Positions 1 through 5,988 of a DNA stretch of 15,222 nucleotides are shown here, one piece after another (the first letter of the stretch is position 1; every line of letters begins with the position of its first letter). The translations under genes were made by a program, and so were the position numbers. The notes beneath the pieces are model-generated. The model ran no database searches, was not told the origin of the DNA, and worked only from the letters and a program-made list of their open reading frames with translations. Source of the stretch: CAYFVR01 sp046541515 (GTDB lineage Bacteria > Desulfobacterota > Desulfobacteria > Desulfobacterales > Desulfococcaceae); assembly GCA_046541515.1 (NCBI GenBank), contig JBKHDD010000120.1, positions 1 through 15,222 of the forward strand. The letters run 5' to 3'.

Positions 1-27
1 CCCGATGAACCCGATGAACCCGATGAA
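1..27. repeat. Three tandem copies of a 9-bp unit, CCCGATGAA, at the window edge
   Basis: Three perfect head-to-tail copies of CCCGATGAA start at base 1, so the array probably continues to the left of the window. The unit length is a multiple of three. Read in frame 1 it gives Pro-Asp-Glu three times. A degenerate GATGAA recurs at 48-53. Copy number cannot be judged from this window. Confidence 0.85.
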
Positions 28-60
28 TCGGCGCGGGGCTCTCCCGCGATGAAATGGTAG
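1..60 (+). CDS. Possible C-terminal end of an upstream gene (Pro-Asp-Glu repeat tail), partial
   Basis: Frame 1 is open from the first base to a TAG at 58-60 and reads three Pro-Asp-Glu units followed by SARGSPAMKW. Acidic Pro-rich repeat tails are common at the disordered ends of bacterial proteins, and the repeat length preserves the frame, so this may be the end of a gene whose body lies outside the window. Frame 2 is also open as far as a TGA at 50-52 (reading Pro-Met-Asn repeats), so the assignment is weak. The stretch could equally be a noncoding minisatellite. No family can be named from 19 residues. Confidence 0.3.
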   Translation, partial: PDEPDEPDESARGSPAMKW

Positions 61-76
61 TTTTTTTCTACCATTT
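32..76 (+). terminator. Two adjacent hairpins, possible transcript end of the upstream gene
   Basis: The first hairpin is GC-rich: CGCGGG at 32-37 pairs with CCCGCG at 43-48 around a 5-nt loop. The second pairs AAATGGTAG at 52-60 with CTACCATTT at 68-76, a perfect 9-bp stem whose loop is seven T (61-67). The T run lies in the loop rather than right after a GC stem, so this is not a textbook intrinsic terminator. The second stem contains the TAG that ends the frame-1 reading. It plausibly separates the upstream gene from the next one. Confidence 0.35.
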
Positions 77-162
77 TCCTTCCGTTCTTCTTCCGTTGTC
101 TTCTCTTCGCGCGGGGCTTATCATTGAATCAATCGATGGAAACTCAACCCCAGGAGGCCCCC

Positions 163-357
163 ATGATGTGCAGTCTCGCCAGTCTGACCCCGGAAAAGCT
201 TCAATCCATTCGCTCCATGGAAGAAAAGCTCGGAACCCCCCTGCTTGCGTACGCCTGTCACGATCTGGACCCCGCGCCACTGGAAGAGGACGAACTGAAC
301 ATGATCCGACGCATGGAATCTGAAATGGGGCTCAGCCTGGTCGCCGTCAAGGGATAA
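163..357 (+). CDS. Small protein of 64 residues made of two copies of a 23-residue motif
   Basis: The ATG at 163 is preceded by AGGAGG (152-157) at 5-nt spacing, which decides the start over the in-frame TTG at 124 and ATG at 136. The product is acidic, soluble and has no signal peptide or membrane segment. Residues 8-30 and 40-62 are clearly two copies of one unit with pattern L-x-x-(E/D)-x-L-x-x-I-R-x-M-E-x-x-(L/M)-G-x-x-L-x-A. Nine positions are identical (L, L, I, R, M, E, G, L, A), joined by a short linker containing Cys32 and His33. Each unit looks like a helix followed by a short strand, perhaps a dimerising or ligand-binding half-site. I do not recognise a named family and assign no function. 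It is well separated from both neighbours. Confidence 0.75.
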   Translation: MMCSLASLTPEKLQSIRSMEEKLGTPLLAYACHDLDPAPLEEDELNMIRRMESEMGLSLVAVKG

Positions 358-700
358 TCCATAGCGCTTCGCCTCCGTTTCCTCCCCTGGAAGGCCCTGG
401 ACGATTCCGCCGCTTGCCGGCCCGCACCCCCGCGATCGGTTTGGAATCTTTCGGGGCCTTCCTTTTTCCCGCCCATGGGTTTCTCTCCGGGCACTTTCGT
501 CCTTGCGCACGGAAAGCCCCATTCGCTTCCATTGGACATTTTCGGGAATCCGCGTTAGTTTTTGCGCCGTTGGCTTATCCGTTCCAGACGGCGCGTCCAC
601 ATGGCGCGTTTTCGCCGGGCCTGGCCGCCGGCGCTTTTTTTAACCGCCGGTCCGCGGCCGTTCCGACGCCGGGGACCGCAACCGATTCGGATCCAAGTTC
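358..700. other. 343-bp region without a convincing gene
   Basis: Open frames here (for example on + from 414 and on - across 121-600) have no ribosome binding site, no recognisable motif, and Arg/Pro/Ala-rich composition expected of frame shadows in GC-rich DNA. The only structured element I find is the terminator-like hairpin with a T7 tract at 613-641, listed separately. No good sigma-70 or sigma-54 promoter is evident by eye, although a promoter for the aminotransferase gene must lie here or further upstream. Confidence 0.6.
613..641 (+). terminator. Intrinsic terminator-like hairpin, possibly an attenuator before the aminotransferase gene
   Basis: CGCCGG at 613-618 pairs with CCGGCG at 628-633 around a 9-nt loop. 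A single C and seven T (635-641) follow, which is the layout of a rho-independent terminator reading rightwards. It ends only 59 bp before the ATG at 701. It could close a transcript from the left (the small gene ending at 357) or act as a leader attenuator of the aminotransferase gene. The stem is only 6 bp but all G-C. Confidence 0.5.
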
Positions 701-1561
701 ATGAAGCCCGAGGCCGTTTGCGATTATCTGTTCGTCAACCACGCCATCCAAGCCACGCCCGCCCCCGAAGTTTTTTCCCGGGTGGACGATTCCGCCCTTT
801 ACGAAGTCATCAAGCTGGTTTCCGGCGTTCCGCTTTTTTTTGAGGCGCACATGGAACGCTTCCGCCGGTCGGCCGCCCTTTCCGGGCGAGACTTTCCCGT
901 GCCCGACCGCCAAGTGCTGGCGGAAATCATCGAACTTGCGGGCCGAAATTGCCAGCGCCGGATCAACGTCAAGTTGATCTGGTCCGGAACCGGCGGCGAT
1001 GGATTGTTCCTGAGCTATTTCATCCGCTCCGAGTATCCCGGCGCCGAGGCCTACGCCCGCGGGGTCCACGTCGTGCTGTACGAAGGGGAACGGCCCGATC
1101 CCAACATCAAGACGCTGCGCGGCTCCTTTCGGGAGCGGGTTGGAGACCTTCGAACCGCCTCGGGAGCCTACGAGGCGTTGCTGGTGGACCGCAACGGTTT
1201 CCTCGCGGAGGGCAGCCGCTCCAACCTGTTTTTCGTGCGGGACGGCCGGGTGTGGACGCCGCCGGCGGGCGCGGTGCTCATGGGCGTCACCCGCGCCAAG
1301 GTCATGGAGATTTGTCGGGAGATGGGGACCCCCGCCGAGGAGCGGCCCCTGCACCGGGACGAGCTTTCGCGGGTGGACGGGATGTTCATCACCGGCACCA
1401 CGGTGGACGTGTTGCCGGTGGCCTCGGTGGGAGAAATGCGGATGGACTCGGCGGGGCGGCCGCTGGTGCGGGAAATCCTGGGCCGGTTCGAGGCGAAGGT
1501 CCGGGCGGATGTGGCGGCGCGGCAATTGGACGGCCTTCGGCGGGCCGCGGCGGTCCATTGA
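701..1561 (+). CDS. Class IV PLP-dependent aminotransferase (BCAT / D-amino acid transaminase / ADC lyase fold)
   Basis: The 286-residue product has the length and motifs of fold type IV PLP enzymes. The PLP-binding lysine is K137 in PNIKT. The segment AYEALLVDRNGFLAEG (156-171) leads to the family signature E170-G-S-R-S-N175, and GVTR at 195-198 is the usual phosphate-binding turn. FITGTT (229-234) fits the C-terminal cofactor loop. The family covers branched-chain aminotransferase (ilvE), D-alanine aminotransferase and 4-amino-4-deoxychorismate lyase (pabC). Substrate choice cannot be decided from these motifs and the neighbours give no pathway. The enzyme should be cytoplasmic. No strong Shine-Dalgarno precedes the ATG, only a GGAT about 8 nt upstream, so the exact start is moderately secure. 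It converges with the FAH-family gene 101 bp downstream. Confidence 0.9.
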   Translation: MKPEAVCDYLFVNHAIQATPAPEVFSRVDDSALYEVIKLVSGVPLFFEAHMERFRRSAALSGRDFPVPDRQVLAEIIELAGRNCQRRINVKLIWSGTGGDGLFLSYFIRSEYPGAEAYARGVHVVLYEGERPDPNIKTLRGSFRERVGDLRTASGAYEALLVDRNGFLAEGSRSNLFFVRDGRVWTPPAGAVLMGVTRAKVMEICREMGTPAEERPLHRDELSRVDGMFITGTTVDVLPVASVGEMRMDSAGRPLVREILGRFEAKVRADVAARQLDGLRRAAAVH

Positions 1562-1662
1562 GAGCGCGGATGGTTGTTTTGGGGGGATGGGTCTTGGGCG
1601 GCTTGCAAAAATACCGATGCCGAAACGCAAACGCCCCGGCGTGAAAATTTGTGCAAATCGCC

Positions 1663-2502
1663 TTAATCCGCCGCCACGCAACGATTCCGCAAGGCCCCAA
1701 TGCCCTCGATGTGGCATTCCACCTCGTCGCCGATGGAGAGGGTGATGGGCGGGTCCCGAAAAATGCCGACGCCCGAGGGGGTCCCGGTGGAGATAATGTC
1801 GCCGGGCAGCAGGGTGATGTCCTCGCTGATGTAGGCGATCAGGAAGGGGATGTCGAAGATCATTTCGGCGGTGCGGCCCCGTTGCATCAGCTCTCCGTTC
1901 ACCCGGGATTCCAGGGTCAGCATTTCCGGGTCGCCCAGCTCGTCCGGGGTCACCAAATGGGGGCCAAGGGGCGCAAAGGTGTCGAAGGATTTCCCCCGGA
2001 ACCATTGGCCGTCTCCGAATTGGGCTTCCCGGCCGGAAACGTCGTTCATGATGGTATATCCGGCCACATGCGCCATGGCCTTCGCCCGGGGAATGCCCCG
2101 GCCGCCCCGGCCGATGACCACCGCCAGCTCCACCTCCCAATCGATCTGGCCGCTGGACACCGGCAGGCGAATGGGGTCGCAGGGGCCGTTGAGCGCGGTG
2201 TTGGCCTTGCAGAACAGCAACGGCCGTTCCGGCGCGGCAAATCCCCCCTCCTTGGCGTGTTCCGCGTAGTTTTTCCCCAGACAGATGATTTTGGACGGGC
2301 AGGCCACCGGCGGCCCCAGCCGCACGTCGGCGGGCATGCCCTCGTCCTCCACCTCGCCGATCCGTTCCAGCCAGCCGTCCCGGAAGAACAGGTCGCAGAT
2401 ATCCGGAATTTCCGGAAAATGGGCCCGCAAATCCACAATCCGGCCGTCGCGCCACAGGCCGGGCCGCTCGGCGCCGACTTCCCCGAATCGCACTAGTCGC
2501 AT
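1663..2502 (-). CDS. Fumarylacetoacetate hydrolase (FAH) family enzyme
   Basis: The 279-residue product has a short N-terminal segment and the FAH catalytic fold from about residue 70. Visible signatures are GKNYAEHAKE (76-85), the metal-binding pair E123/E125 in DWEVELAVVIGR, the third metal ligand D154 in NDVSGRE, K171 in GKSFDTFAPLGP, and STGTPSGVG (238-246). The family cleaves or decarboxylates C-C bonds in diketo or hydroxy-acid substrates using Mg2+ or Mn2+. The closest remembered relatives are 2-hydroxyhepta-2,4-diene-1,7-dioate isomerase-like, 2,4-diketo-3-deoxy-sugar-acid hydrolase-like and oxaloacetate decarboxylase-like proteins. Substrate cannot be assigned. The start at 2502 has a strong GGAGG 5 nt upstream. 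It overlaps the end of the trmJ-like gene by 10 bp, indicating co-transcription and probably translational coupling. Confidence 0.9.
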   Translation of the reverse strand: MRLVRFGEVGAERPGLWRDGRIVDLRAHFPEIPDICDLFFRDGWLERIGEVEDEGMPADVRLGPPVACPSKIICLGKNYAEHAKEGGFAAPERPLLFCKANTALNGPCDPIRLPVSSGQIDWEVELAVVIGRGGRGIPRAKAMAHVAGYTIMNDVSGREAQFGDGQWFRGKSFDTFAPLGPHLVTPDELGDPEMLTLESRVNGELMQRGRTAEMIFDIPFLIAYISEDITLLPGDIISTGTPSGVGIFRDPPITLSIGDEVECHIEGIGALRNRCVAAD

Positions 2503-3266
2503 GATTCCTCCGAATCGCGGCGCCCGTCGGCGTAGCCGTCCCGGTACCGCTTGTCTCCATACCAGTTCACCTGCCGGATCAGGCCTCGGATGATGCCGAC
2601 CTCCCGGGCCCGCACCTGAATGCGGGTGAAAAACTGGCGGATGTGGTGCATCCAGTAATCCGGGTTCTCCGGATTGAGATAGCTGATGTCGATCAAGATT
2701 TTTCGCAACCCCTCCAGCATGCCGTCCAGCTCGTGGCGGCTGGCCATGCGGGGGGCGAAGGCGGTATTCGAATCAGTGCCGGCGGTGAAAAGCGCGTAGC
2801 AGACCACCACCACCGCCTGGGCCAGATTCAGCGAGGCAAACTCGGCGGTGGGGATGTTGACCAGCCCGTGGCACAGCCGGATTTCCTCGTTGAGCAATCC
2901 CCGGTCCTCCCGGCCGAAGACGATGGCCACCCGGTTTTCCTGGGAGATGGGGATCAGCTTTTCGGCCATTCGCTCCGGGCTCAGGGGCGTCCGCTGGCCC
3001 CCCAGCCGGGCCGTGGTGCCCACCACGTAGGAAAAGGGCGCGACGGCCTCCCGCAGGCTGTCGTGGACGGTCATGGCCGCCACCACGTCCGCGGCGGCGT
3101 GGGTGGCCAGCTTGCCGATCCGCTCCGGGTCCGGGTCCCGGGGGGAAACCACCCGCAGCTCCCGGATGCCCATGTTCCGCATGGCCCGCGCCGCCGCCCC
3201 GATGTTCTCCGGGTATCGCGGTTCCGTAAGGACGACGGCGACGTTGTCGAGCCGGACCCTCGCCAA
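2493..3266 (-). CDS. trmJ: TrmJ-type tRNA (cytidine/uridine-2'-O-)-methyltransferase, SpoU/TrmH family
   Basis: This is a SPOUT-fold RNA 2'-O-ribose methyltransferase using S-adenosylmethionine. With the start chosen here (257 residues) all three family motifs are present. Motif 1 is PENIGAAARAMRN (19-31) with the catalytic Arg at 27. Motif 2 is VFGREDRGL (116-124). Motif 3, which forms the trefoil knot that holds SAM, is IPTAEFASLNLAQAV (138-152). The C-terminal tail, with HHIRQFFTRIQ followed by a charged end, is typical of TrmJ, which modifies the wobble-region position 32 of tRNAs; the tRNA position is inferred from the family. I chose the TTG at 3266, one base after the ndk stop, because GGCGGA lies 4 nt upstream and it gives the usual short N-terminus. 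A TTG at 3287 would add seven residues and overlap ndk by 20 bp, but has no ribosome binding site. Confidence 0.88.
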   Translation of the reverse strand: MARVRLDNVAVVLTEPRYPENIGAAARAMRNMGIRELRVVSPRDPDPERIGKLATHAAADVVAAMTVHDSLREAVAPFSYVVGTTARLGGQRTPLSPERMAEKLIPISQENRVAIVFGREDRGLLNEEIRLCHGLVNIPTAEFASLNLAQAVVVVCYALFTAGTDSNTAFAPRMASRHELDGMLEGLRKILIDISYLNPENPDYWMHHIRQFFTRIQVRAREVGIIRGLIRQVNWYGDKRYRDGYADGRRDSEESCD

Positions 3267-3267
3267 A

Positions 3268-3690
3268 TTATCCGCCGACGATTTCAAAGCTGTTAAAAAA
3301 GTAGCCGATTTCGAAAGCGGCCGTCTCCGGGGCGTCGGAGCCGTGGACGACGTTTTTCTCGATGTCGGTGGCGAAATCCTTGCGGATGGTGCCCTCGGCG
3401 GCTTCCTTGAAGTTGGTGGCGCCCATCAGTTCCCGGTTTTTGGCGATGACGTTGTCGCCCTCCAGGATCAACACCACGCAGGGGCCGGAGGACATGAAGT
3501 CGGTCAGGCTCTCGAAAAAGGGCCGTTCCCGGTGAACGGCGTAGAAGCCCTGGGCCTGGGCTTTGGTCATTTGGATCATCTTCATGGCGACGATTTTGAT
3601 GTCGGCCTTCTCAAACCGCTTGATGACTTCTCCGATCACGCCTTTGGCGACGCCGTCCGGCTTGATGATCGACAGGGTGCGCTCAATCAT
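3268..3690 (-). CDS. ndk: Nucleoside diphosphate kinase
   Basis: This enzyme transfers the gamma phosphate of ATP to NDPs through a phosphohistidine. The 140 residues match the standard short bacterial length. Visible hallmarks are TLSIIKPDG near the N-terminus (K10, P11, D12), YAVHRERPFF (50-59), SGPCVVLILEG (68-78), and the active-site NVVHGSDAPE with catalytic His116. RxxF..T-type nucleotide-binding residues occur around 103-109. The ATG at 3690 has AAAGGA about 10 nt upstream. The gene is first in a tightly packed set with trmJ and the FAH-family gene on the same strand, and a promoter-like pair lies just upstream on the - strand. Confidence 0.97.
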   Translation of the reverse strand: MIERTLSIIKPDGVAKGVIGEVIKRFEKADIKIVAMKMIQMTKAQAQGFYAVHRERPFFESLTDFMSSGPCVVLILEGDNVIAKNRELMGATNFKEAAEGTIRKDFATDIEKNVVHGSDAPETAAFEIGYFFNSFEIVGG

Positions 3691-3728
3691 AAATGGGTGT
3701 TCCTTTCCGCTGGTTTCAGGTTCCGGCC

Positions 3729-3757
3729 CGTTTACCAGAAGGCCCGGGGCAAGTCAA
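3729..3757 (-). promoter_or_regulatory. Candidate sigma-70 promoter for ndk-trmJ-FAH
   Basis: Read on the - strand, TTGACT (bases 3757-3752, five of six to the -35 consensus) is followed after 17 nt by TAAACG (3734-3729, three of six to the -10 consensus). The start point would fall about 35-40 nt before the ndk ATG. The -10 is poor, so this is a candidate only. Confidence 0.35.
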
Positions 3758-3782
3758 CCGAGGGGCCGGGCGCTTCCGCCGC

Positions 3783-3809
3783 TTGACACCTCGGGTTGAA
3801 CATTCTAAT
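3783..3809 (+). promoter_or_regulatory. Candidate sigma-70 promoter for the FmdB/macro-domain genes
   Basis: A perfect TTGACA at 3783-3788 is followed by TCTAAT at 3804-3809 (five of six to TATAAT) in an AT-rich pocket of an otherwise GC-rich region. The 15-nt spacer is shorter than the ideal 17. The predicted start near 3816 leaves a leader of about 68 nt before the ATG at 3884. It lies back to back with the ndk promoter candidate. Confidence 0.5.
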
Positions 3810-3883
3810 TTTTTGGAAAAACCCGCCCGGCCGAGCCGCGCCCGGGCGCTTCCCAAATCTCTTTTCGCGAGGGCTCGCCCACC

Positions 3884-4390
3884 ATGCCGATCTACGAATT
3901 TTATTGCCCCGACTGCCACACCATCTTCAACTTCTTTTCCCGCCGGATCGACACCGAAACCCTGCCCGGATGTCCCAAATGCGACCGGGAAAAACTGAGC
4001 CGCCAGGTGTCCATGTTCGCCGTGACCGGCCGGGCCAAGGAACCCGGCGGAGAAGACGACCTGCCGGTGGACGAGGCCAAGCTGGAGCGCGCCATGGAGA
4101 CCCTCTCCCGGGAGGCCGAGGGCATGGACGAGGAGGACCCCCGCAAGGCGGCGGACCTCATGCGCCGAATGACGGAAATGACCGGCATGGAGCTGGGGCC
4201 GGGGATGCAGGAGGCCCTTCGCCGGATGGAAAGCGGAGAGGACCCCGACCAGATCGAGGCCGAGATGGGCGACCTGCTGGAATCGGAAGACCCGTTCATC
4301 ATGCCGTCCAAGGTGGGCGGGGCGAAAATCCGCCGGGTGGCCCCGGATCGCGATGAAACGCTGTACGATCTTCACCCGGAGACGGAGTAG
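3884..4390 (+). CDS. FmdB-type zinc-ribbon protein with an acidic helical C-terminal region
   Basis: The product is 168 residues. The N-terminus MPIYEFYCPDC is the hallmark of the FmdB/CxxC_CxxC putative regulatory family: CPDC at 8-11 and CPKC at 30-33 make one zinc ribbon. FmdB was first noted near formamide/acetamide metabolism genes, but most members have no known role. From about residue 55 on the chain is rich in Glu, Asp, Met and Arg, predicted helical (for example ADLMRRMTEMTGMELG, 90-105), and includes the segment GEDPDQIEAEMGDLLE. This long C-terminal part is seen in a subset of anaerobe homologues. A GAGGG-like ribosome binding site precedes the ATG by about 9 nt. The macro-domain gene follows after 55 bp, probably in the same transcript. 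Confidence 0.85.
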   Translation: MPIYEFYCPDCHTIFNFFSRRIDTETLPGCPKCDREKLSRQVSMFAVTGRAKEPGGEDDLPVDEAKLERAMETLSREAEGMDEEDPRKAADLMRRMTEMTGMELGPGMQEALRRMESGEDPDQIEAEMGDLLESEDPFIMPSKVGGAKIRRVAPDRDETLYDLHPETE

Positions 4391-4445
4391 GGCGGTTCAC
4401 GCCGGACCGGGATGGGGGTCCGGCTTTCATCCAAAGGAGAATCCA

Positions 4446-4970
4446 ATGAAAACCGAAATTCGCGAGCGAATGGAAGTGGTTCAGGGCGACATCACCCGGA
4501 TGGAAGTGGACGCCATCGTGAACGCCGCCAATTCTTCCCTGCTTGGGGGCGGCGGCGTGGACGGCGCCATCCACCGGGCCGCCGGCCCCAAACTGTTGGA
4601 GGAGTGCCGAACCCTGGACGGCTGCCCCACCGGCGAAGCCCGGATCACCGGCGGCTACGAGCTTCCGGCCCGCCACGTCATCCACACCGTGGGGCCGGTC
4701 TACGGCGACAATCCCAACGACGCGGAACTGCTGTCGAGCTGCTACCGGGAGAGTTTGCGGCTGGCGGCGGAAAACGACGTGAAGACCATCGCCTTTCCGG
4801 CCATTTCCTGCGGCGTGTACGGCTATCCCATCCGGGAGGCCGGCGAGATCGCCGTGCGGACCACGGCCGATTTTCTGGCGGACCACCCGGAGATCGAGAA
4901 GGTCCATTTCGTGCTCTTTTCCGACGACGACCGGAAGGTCTACGAAGCGGCGCTGGCGACGGAATTCTGA
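4446..4970 (+). CDS. Macro-domain protein, probable O-acetyl-ADP-ribose / ADP-ribosyl hydrolase
   Basis: The product is 174 residues, the size of a stand-alone macro domain. The ADP-ribose pocket motifs are all present: GDIT (14-17), DAIVNAANSSLLGGGGVDGAI (22-42) with the Asn and Gly-rich loop, GEARITGGYELP (63-74), VIHTVGP (78-84), and FPAISCGVYGYP (117-128). This pattern matches the MacroD/YmdB type, which hydrolyses O-acetyl-ADP-ribose and removes mono-ADP-ribose from acidic residues. Catalytic activity is inferred, since some macro domains only bind ligand. The start is set by AAAGGAG 6 nt upstream; the open frame extends back to 4353 but that part overlaps the previous gene. It converges with the YceH-like gene with only 21 bp between stops. 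Confidence 0.92.
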   Translation: MKTEIRERMEVVQGDITRMEVDAIVNAANSSLLGGGGVDGAIHRAAGPKLLEECRTLDGCPTGEARITGGYELPARHVIHTVGPVYGDNPNDAELLSSCYRESLRLAAENDVKTIAFPAISCGVYGYPIREAGEIAVRTTADFLADHPEIEKVHFVLFSDDDRKVYEAALATEF

Positions 4971-4991
4971 TTTCCGGCCGCCTTCGTTTCT

Positions 4992-5651
4992 CTATTCCAG
5001 CAACTCTCGAAATTCCGCCACCGCTTCCCGAAGCGCCATCACCTCCTCCCGCAGATCGGCCACCTCCGCTTCCAGCCGGGCCATCCGTTCGGAAACCGGC
5101 TCGCGGGTCGGGCCCGTCTCCGATTCCGCCTCGGGCGTTTGCGCCTCCGCCACCGGGCCGCCCAGCAGGTGGGCGAACCGGGGCTCCTTCCGGCCCGGCC
5201 GGCGGGGGAGTTCAATTACCCAGGGGCCGTCCTCCCGGGCCTCCAATTCCTTGAGGGTTCGTTCCACCTCGCTCAGTCCGTTAAACTCGTACATCCGGCC
5301 GGTGCGGTTCCGCAATTCCCCCACGGTTTGGGGTCCTCGAAGCATCAGCACCGCCAGCACCGCCAATTCGCGGCGGTTCATATGAAAATTCTCGGCCAGC
5401 CGTTCTTCGTATTTGGTGGTCCGGCTGCCGGCGGTCCGGATGGGGCCGGCCATGCGGGCCTCCCGCAGCGGGTCCAGGGCGTCCAACACGTCGGCTTCCG
5501 AGAGCGCCGTCACCGGCTCCCGGCTGGACTTCTGGTTGCAGCCGGCGATCAACGCGTTGAGGGTCATGGGATAGTGGTCGGGCGTGGCCATTCCCTTTTC
5601 CAGCAGCACGCCCAACACGCGGATGGCGTTGGGATCGAGAAGGATGTCCAT
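4992..5651 (-). CDS. YceH / DUF480 family tandem winged-helix protein
   Basis: The 219-residue product matches E. coli YceH over its defining N-terminal segment: VLLEKGMATPDHYPMTLNAL (15-34) then CNQKSSREPV (38-47). The family consists of two winged-helix domains (roughly 5-80 and 92-165). FNGLSEVERTL (123-133) fits the second domain. The tail from 186 is a heptad-like coiled coil (MARLEAEVADLREEVMALRE), consistent with dimerisation. The molecular function is unknown; a DNA-binding or regulatory role is inferred from the fold. The start at 5651 is supported by GGAGG 6 nt upstream on the - strand. It is divergent from the EF-G gene, with about 340 bp between them holding EF-G regulatory sequence. 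Confidence 0.92.
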   Translation of the reverse strand: MDILLDPNAIRVLGVLLEKGMATPDHYPMTLNALIAGCNQKSSREPVTALSEADVLDALDPLREARMAGPIRTAGSRTTKYEERLAENFHMNRRELAVLAVLMLRGPQTVGELRNRTGRMYEFNGLSEVERTLKELEAREDGPWVIELPRRPGRKEPRFAHLLGGPVAEAQTPEAESETGPTREPVSERMARLEAEVADLREEVMALREAVAEFRELLE

Positions 5652-5837
5652 CGGAACCTCCAGAGGAAGAATCGCGAAGGGGAAGGCGGAATTCGCGTCC
5701 GAATTTTACGCGCTTCCCCCTTCGGAATCAAGCGCCGGACGAATCGGAAAACCGCCGCCGACCGGACCCTTTCACCGGGGCGGCCGTCGCCGGCGCGAAA
5801 ATGGCTAACCGGCCGAAACCACGAGAAAGTGGAATTC

Positions 5838-5868
5838 TTGACAGCGGCCGGATTATGGTCTACTTAAT
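5838..5868 (+). promoter_or_regulatory. Candidate promoter for the EF-G gene
   Basis: TTGACA at 5838-5843 is a perfect -35 hexamer. The -10 is less clear: TACTTA at 5861-5866 gives 17-nt spacing but matches poorly, while CTTAAT at 5863-5868 matches four of six with 19-nt spacing. The segment is an AT-rich island upstream of a highly expressed type of gene. The implied leader is about 115 nt and includes the hairpin at 5890-5938. Confidence 0.45.
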
Positions 5869-5889
5869 CCCTTTTTTGGCCCATATCCT

Positions 5890-5938
5890 CCGGAGCCCGA
5901 CGGCGGCGCGCACGGCGAGCCCGCCCCGTCGGGTCCGG
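5890..5938 (+). promoter_or_regulatory. Large GC-rich inverted repeat in the EF-G leader
   Basis: CCCGACGG at 5896-5903 pairs with CCGTCGGG at 5926-5933. An outer arm, CCGGA at 5890-5894, pairs with TCCGG at 5934-5938 across a one-base bulge, giving 13 base pairs in all. No T tract follows, so it is not an intrinsic terminator. It sits between the candidate promoter and the start codon. A role in mRNA stability, translation control or protein binding is inference only. Confidence 0.5.
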
Positions 5939-5988
5939 GATGGACGAATTCATTCTCCCGCATGCCGAGAAATCATGTGACCCGACCC

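Noticed and set aside
414..704. Possible 96-residue protein upstream of the aminotransferase gene
   Set aside because: No ribosome binding site, no motif, and it runs through the terminator-like hairpin at 613-641.
1611..1662. Possible terminator between the converging aminotransferase and FAH genes (ACGC/GCGT short stem)
   Set aside because: The stem is only 4-5 bp and there is no T tract in either direction.
575..2560. 661-residue open frame on the - strand over the aminotransferase and FAH genes
   Set aside because: It is an Arg/Gly/Pro-rich frame shadow of two well-supported genes, with no domain of its own.
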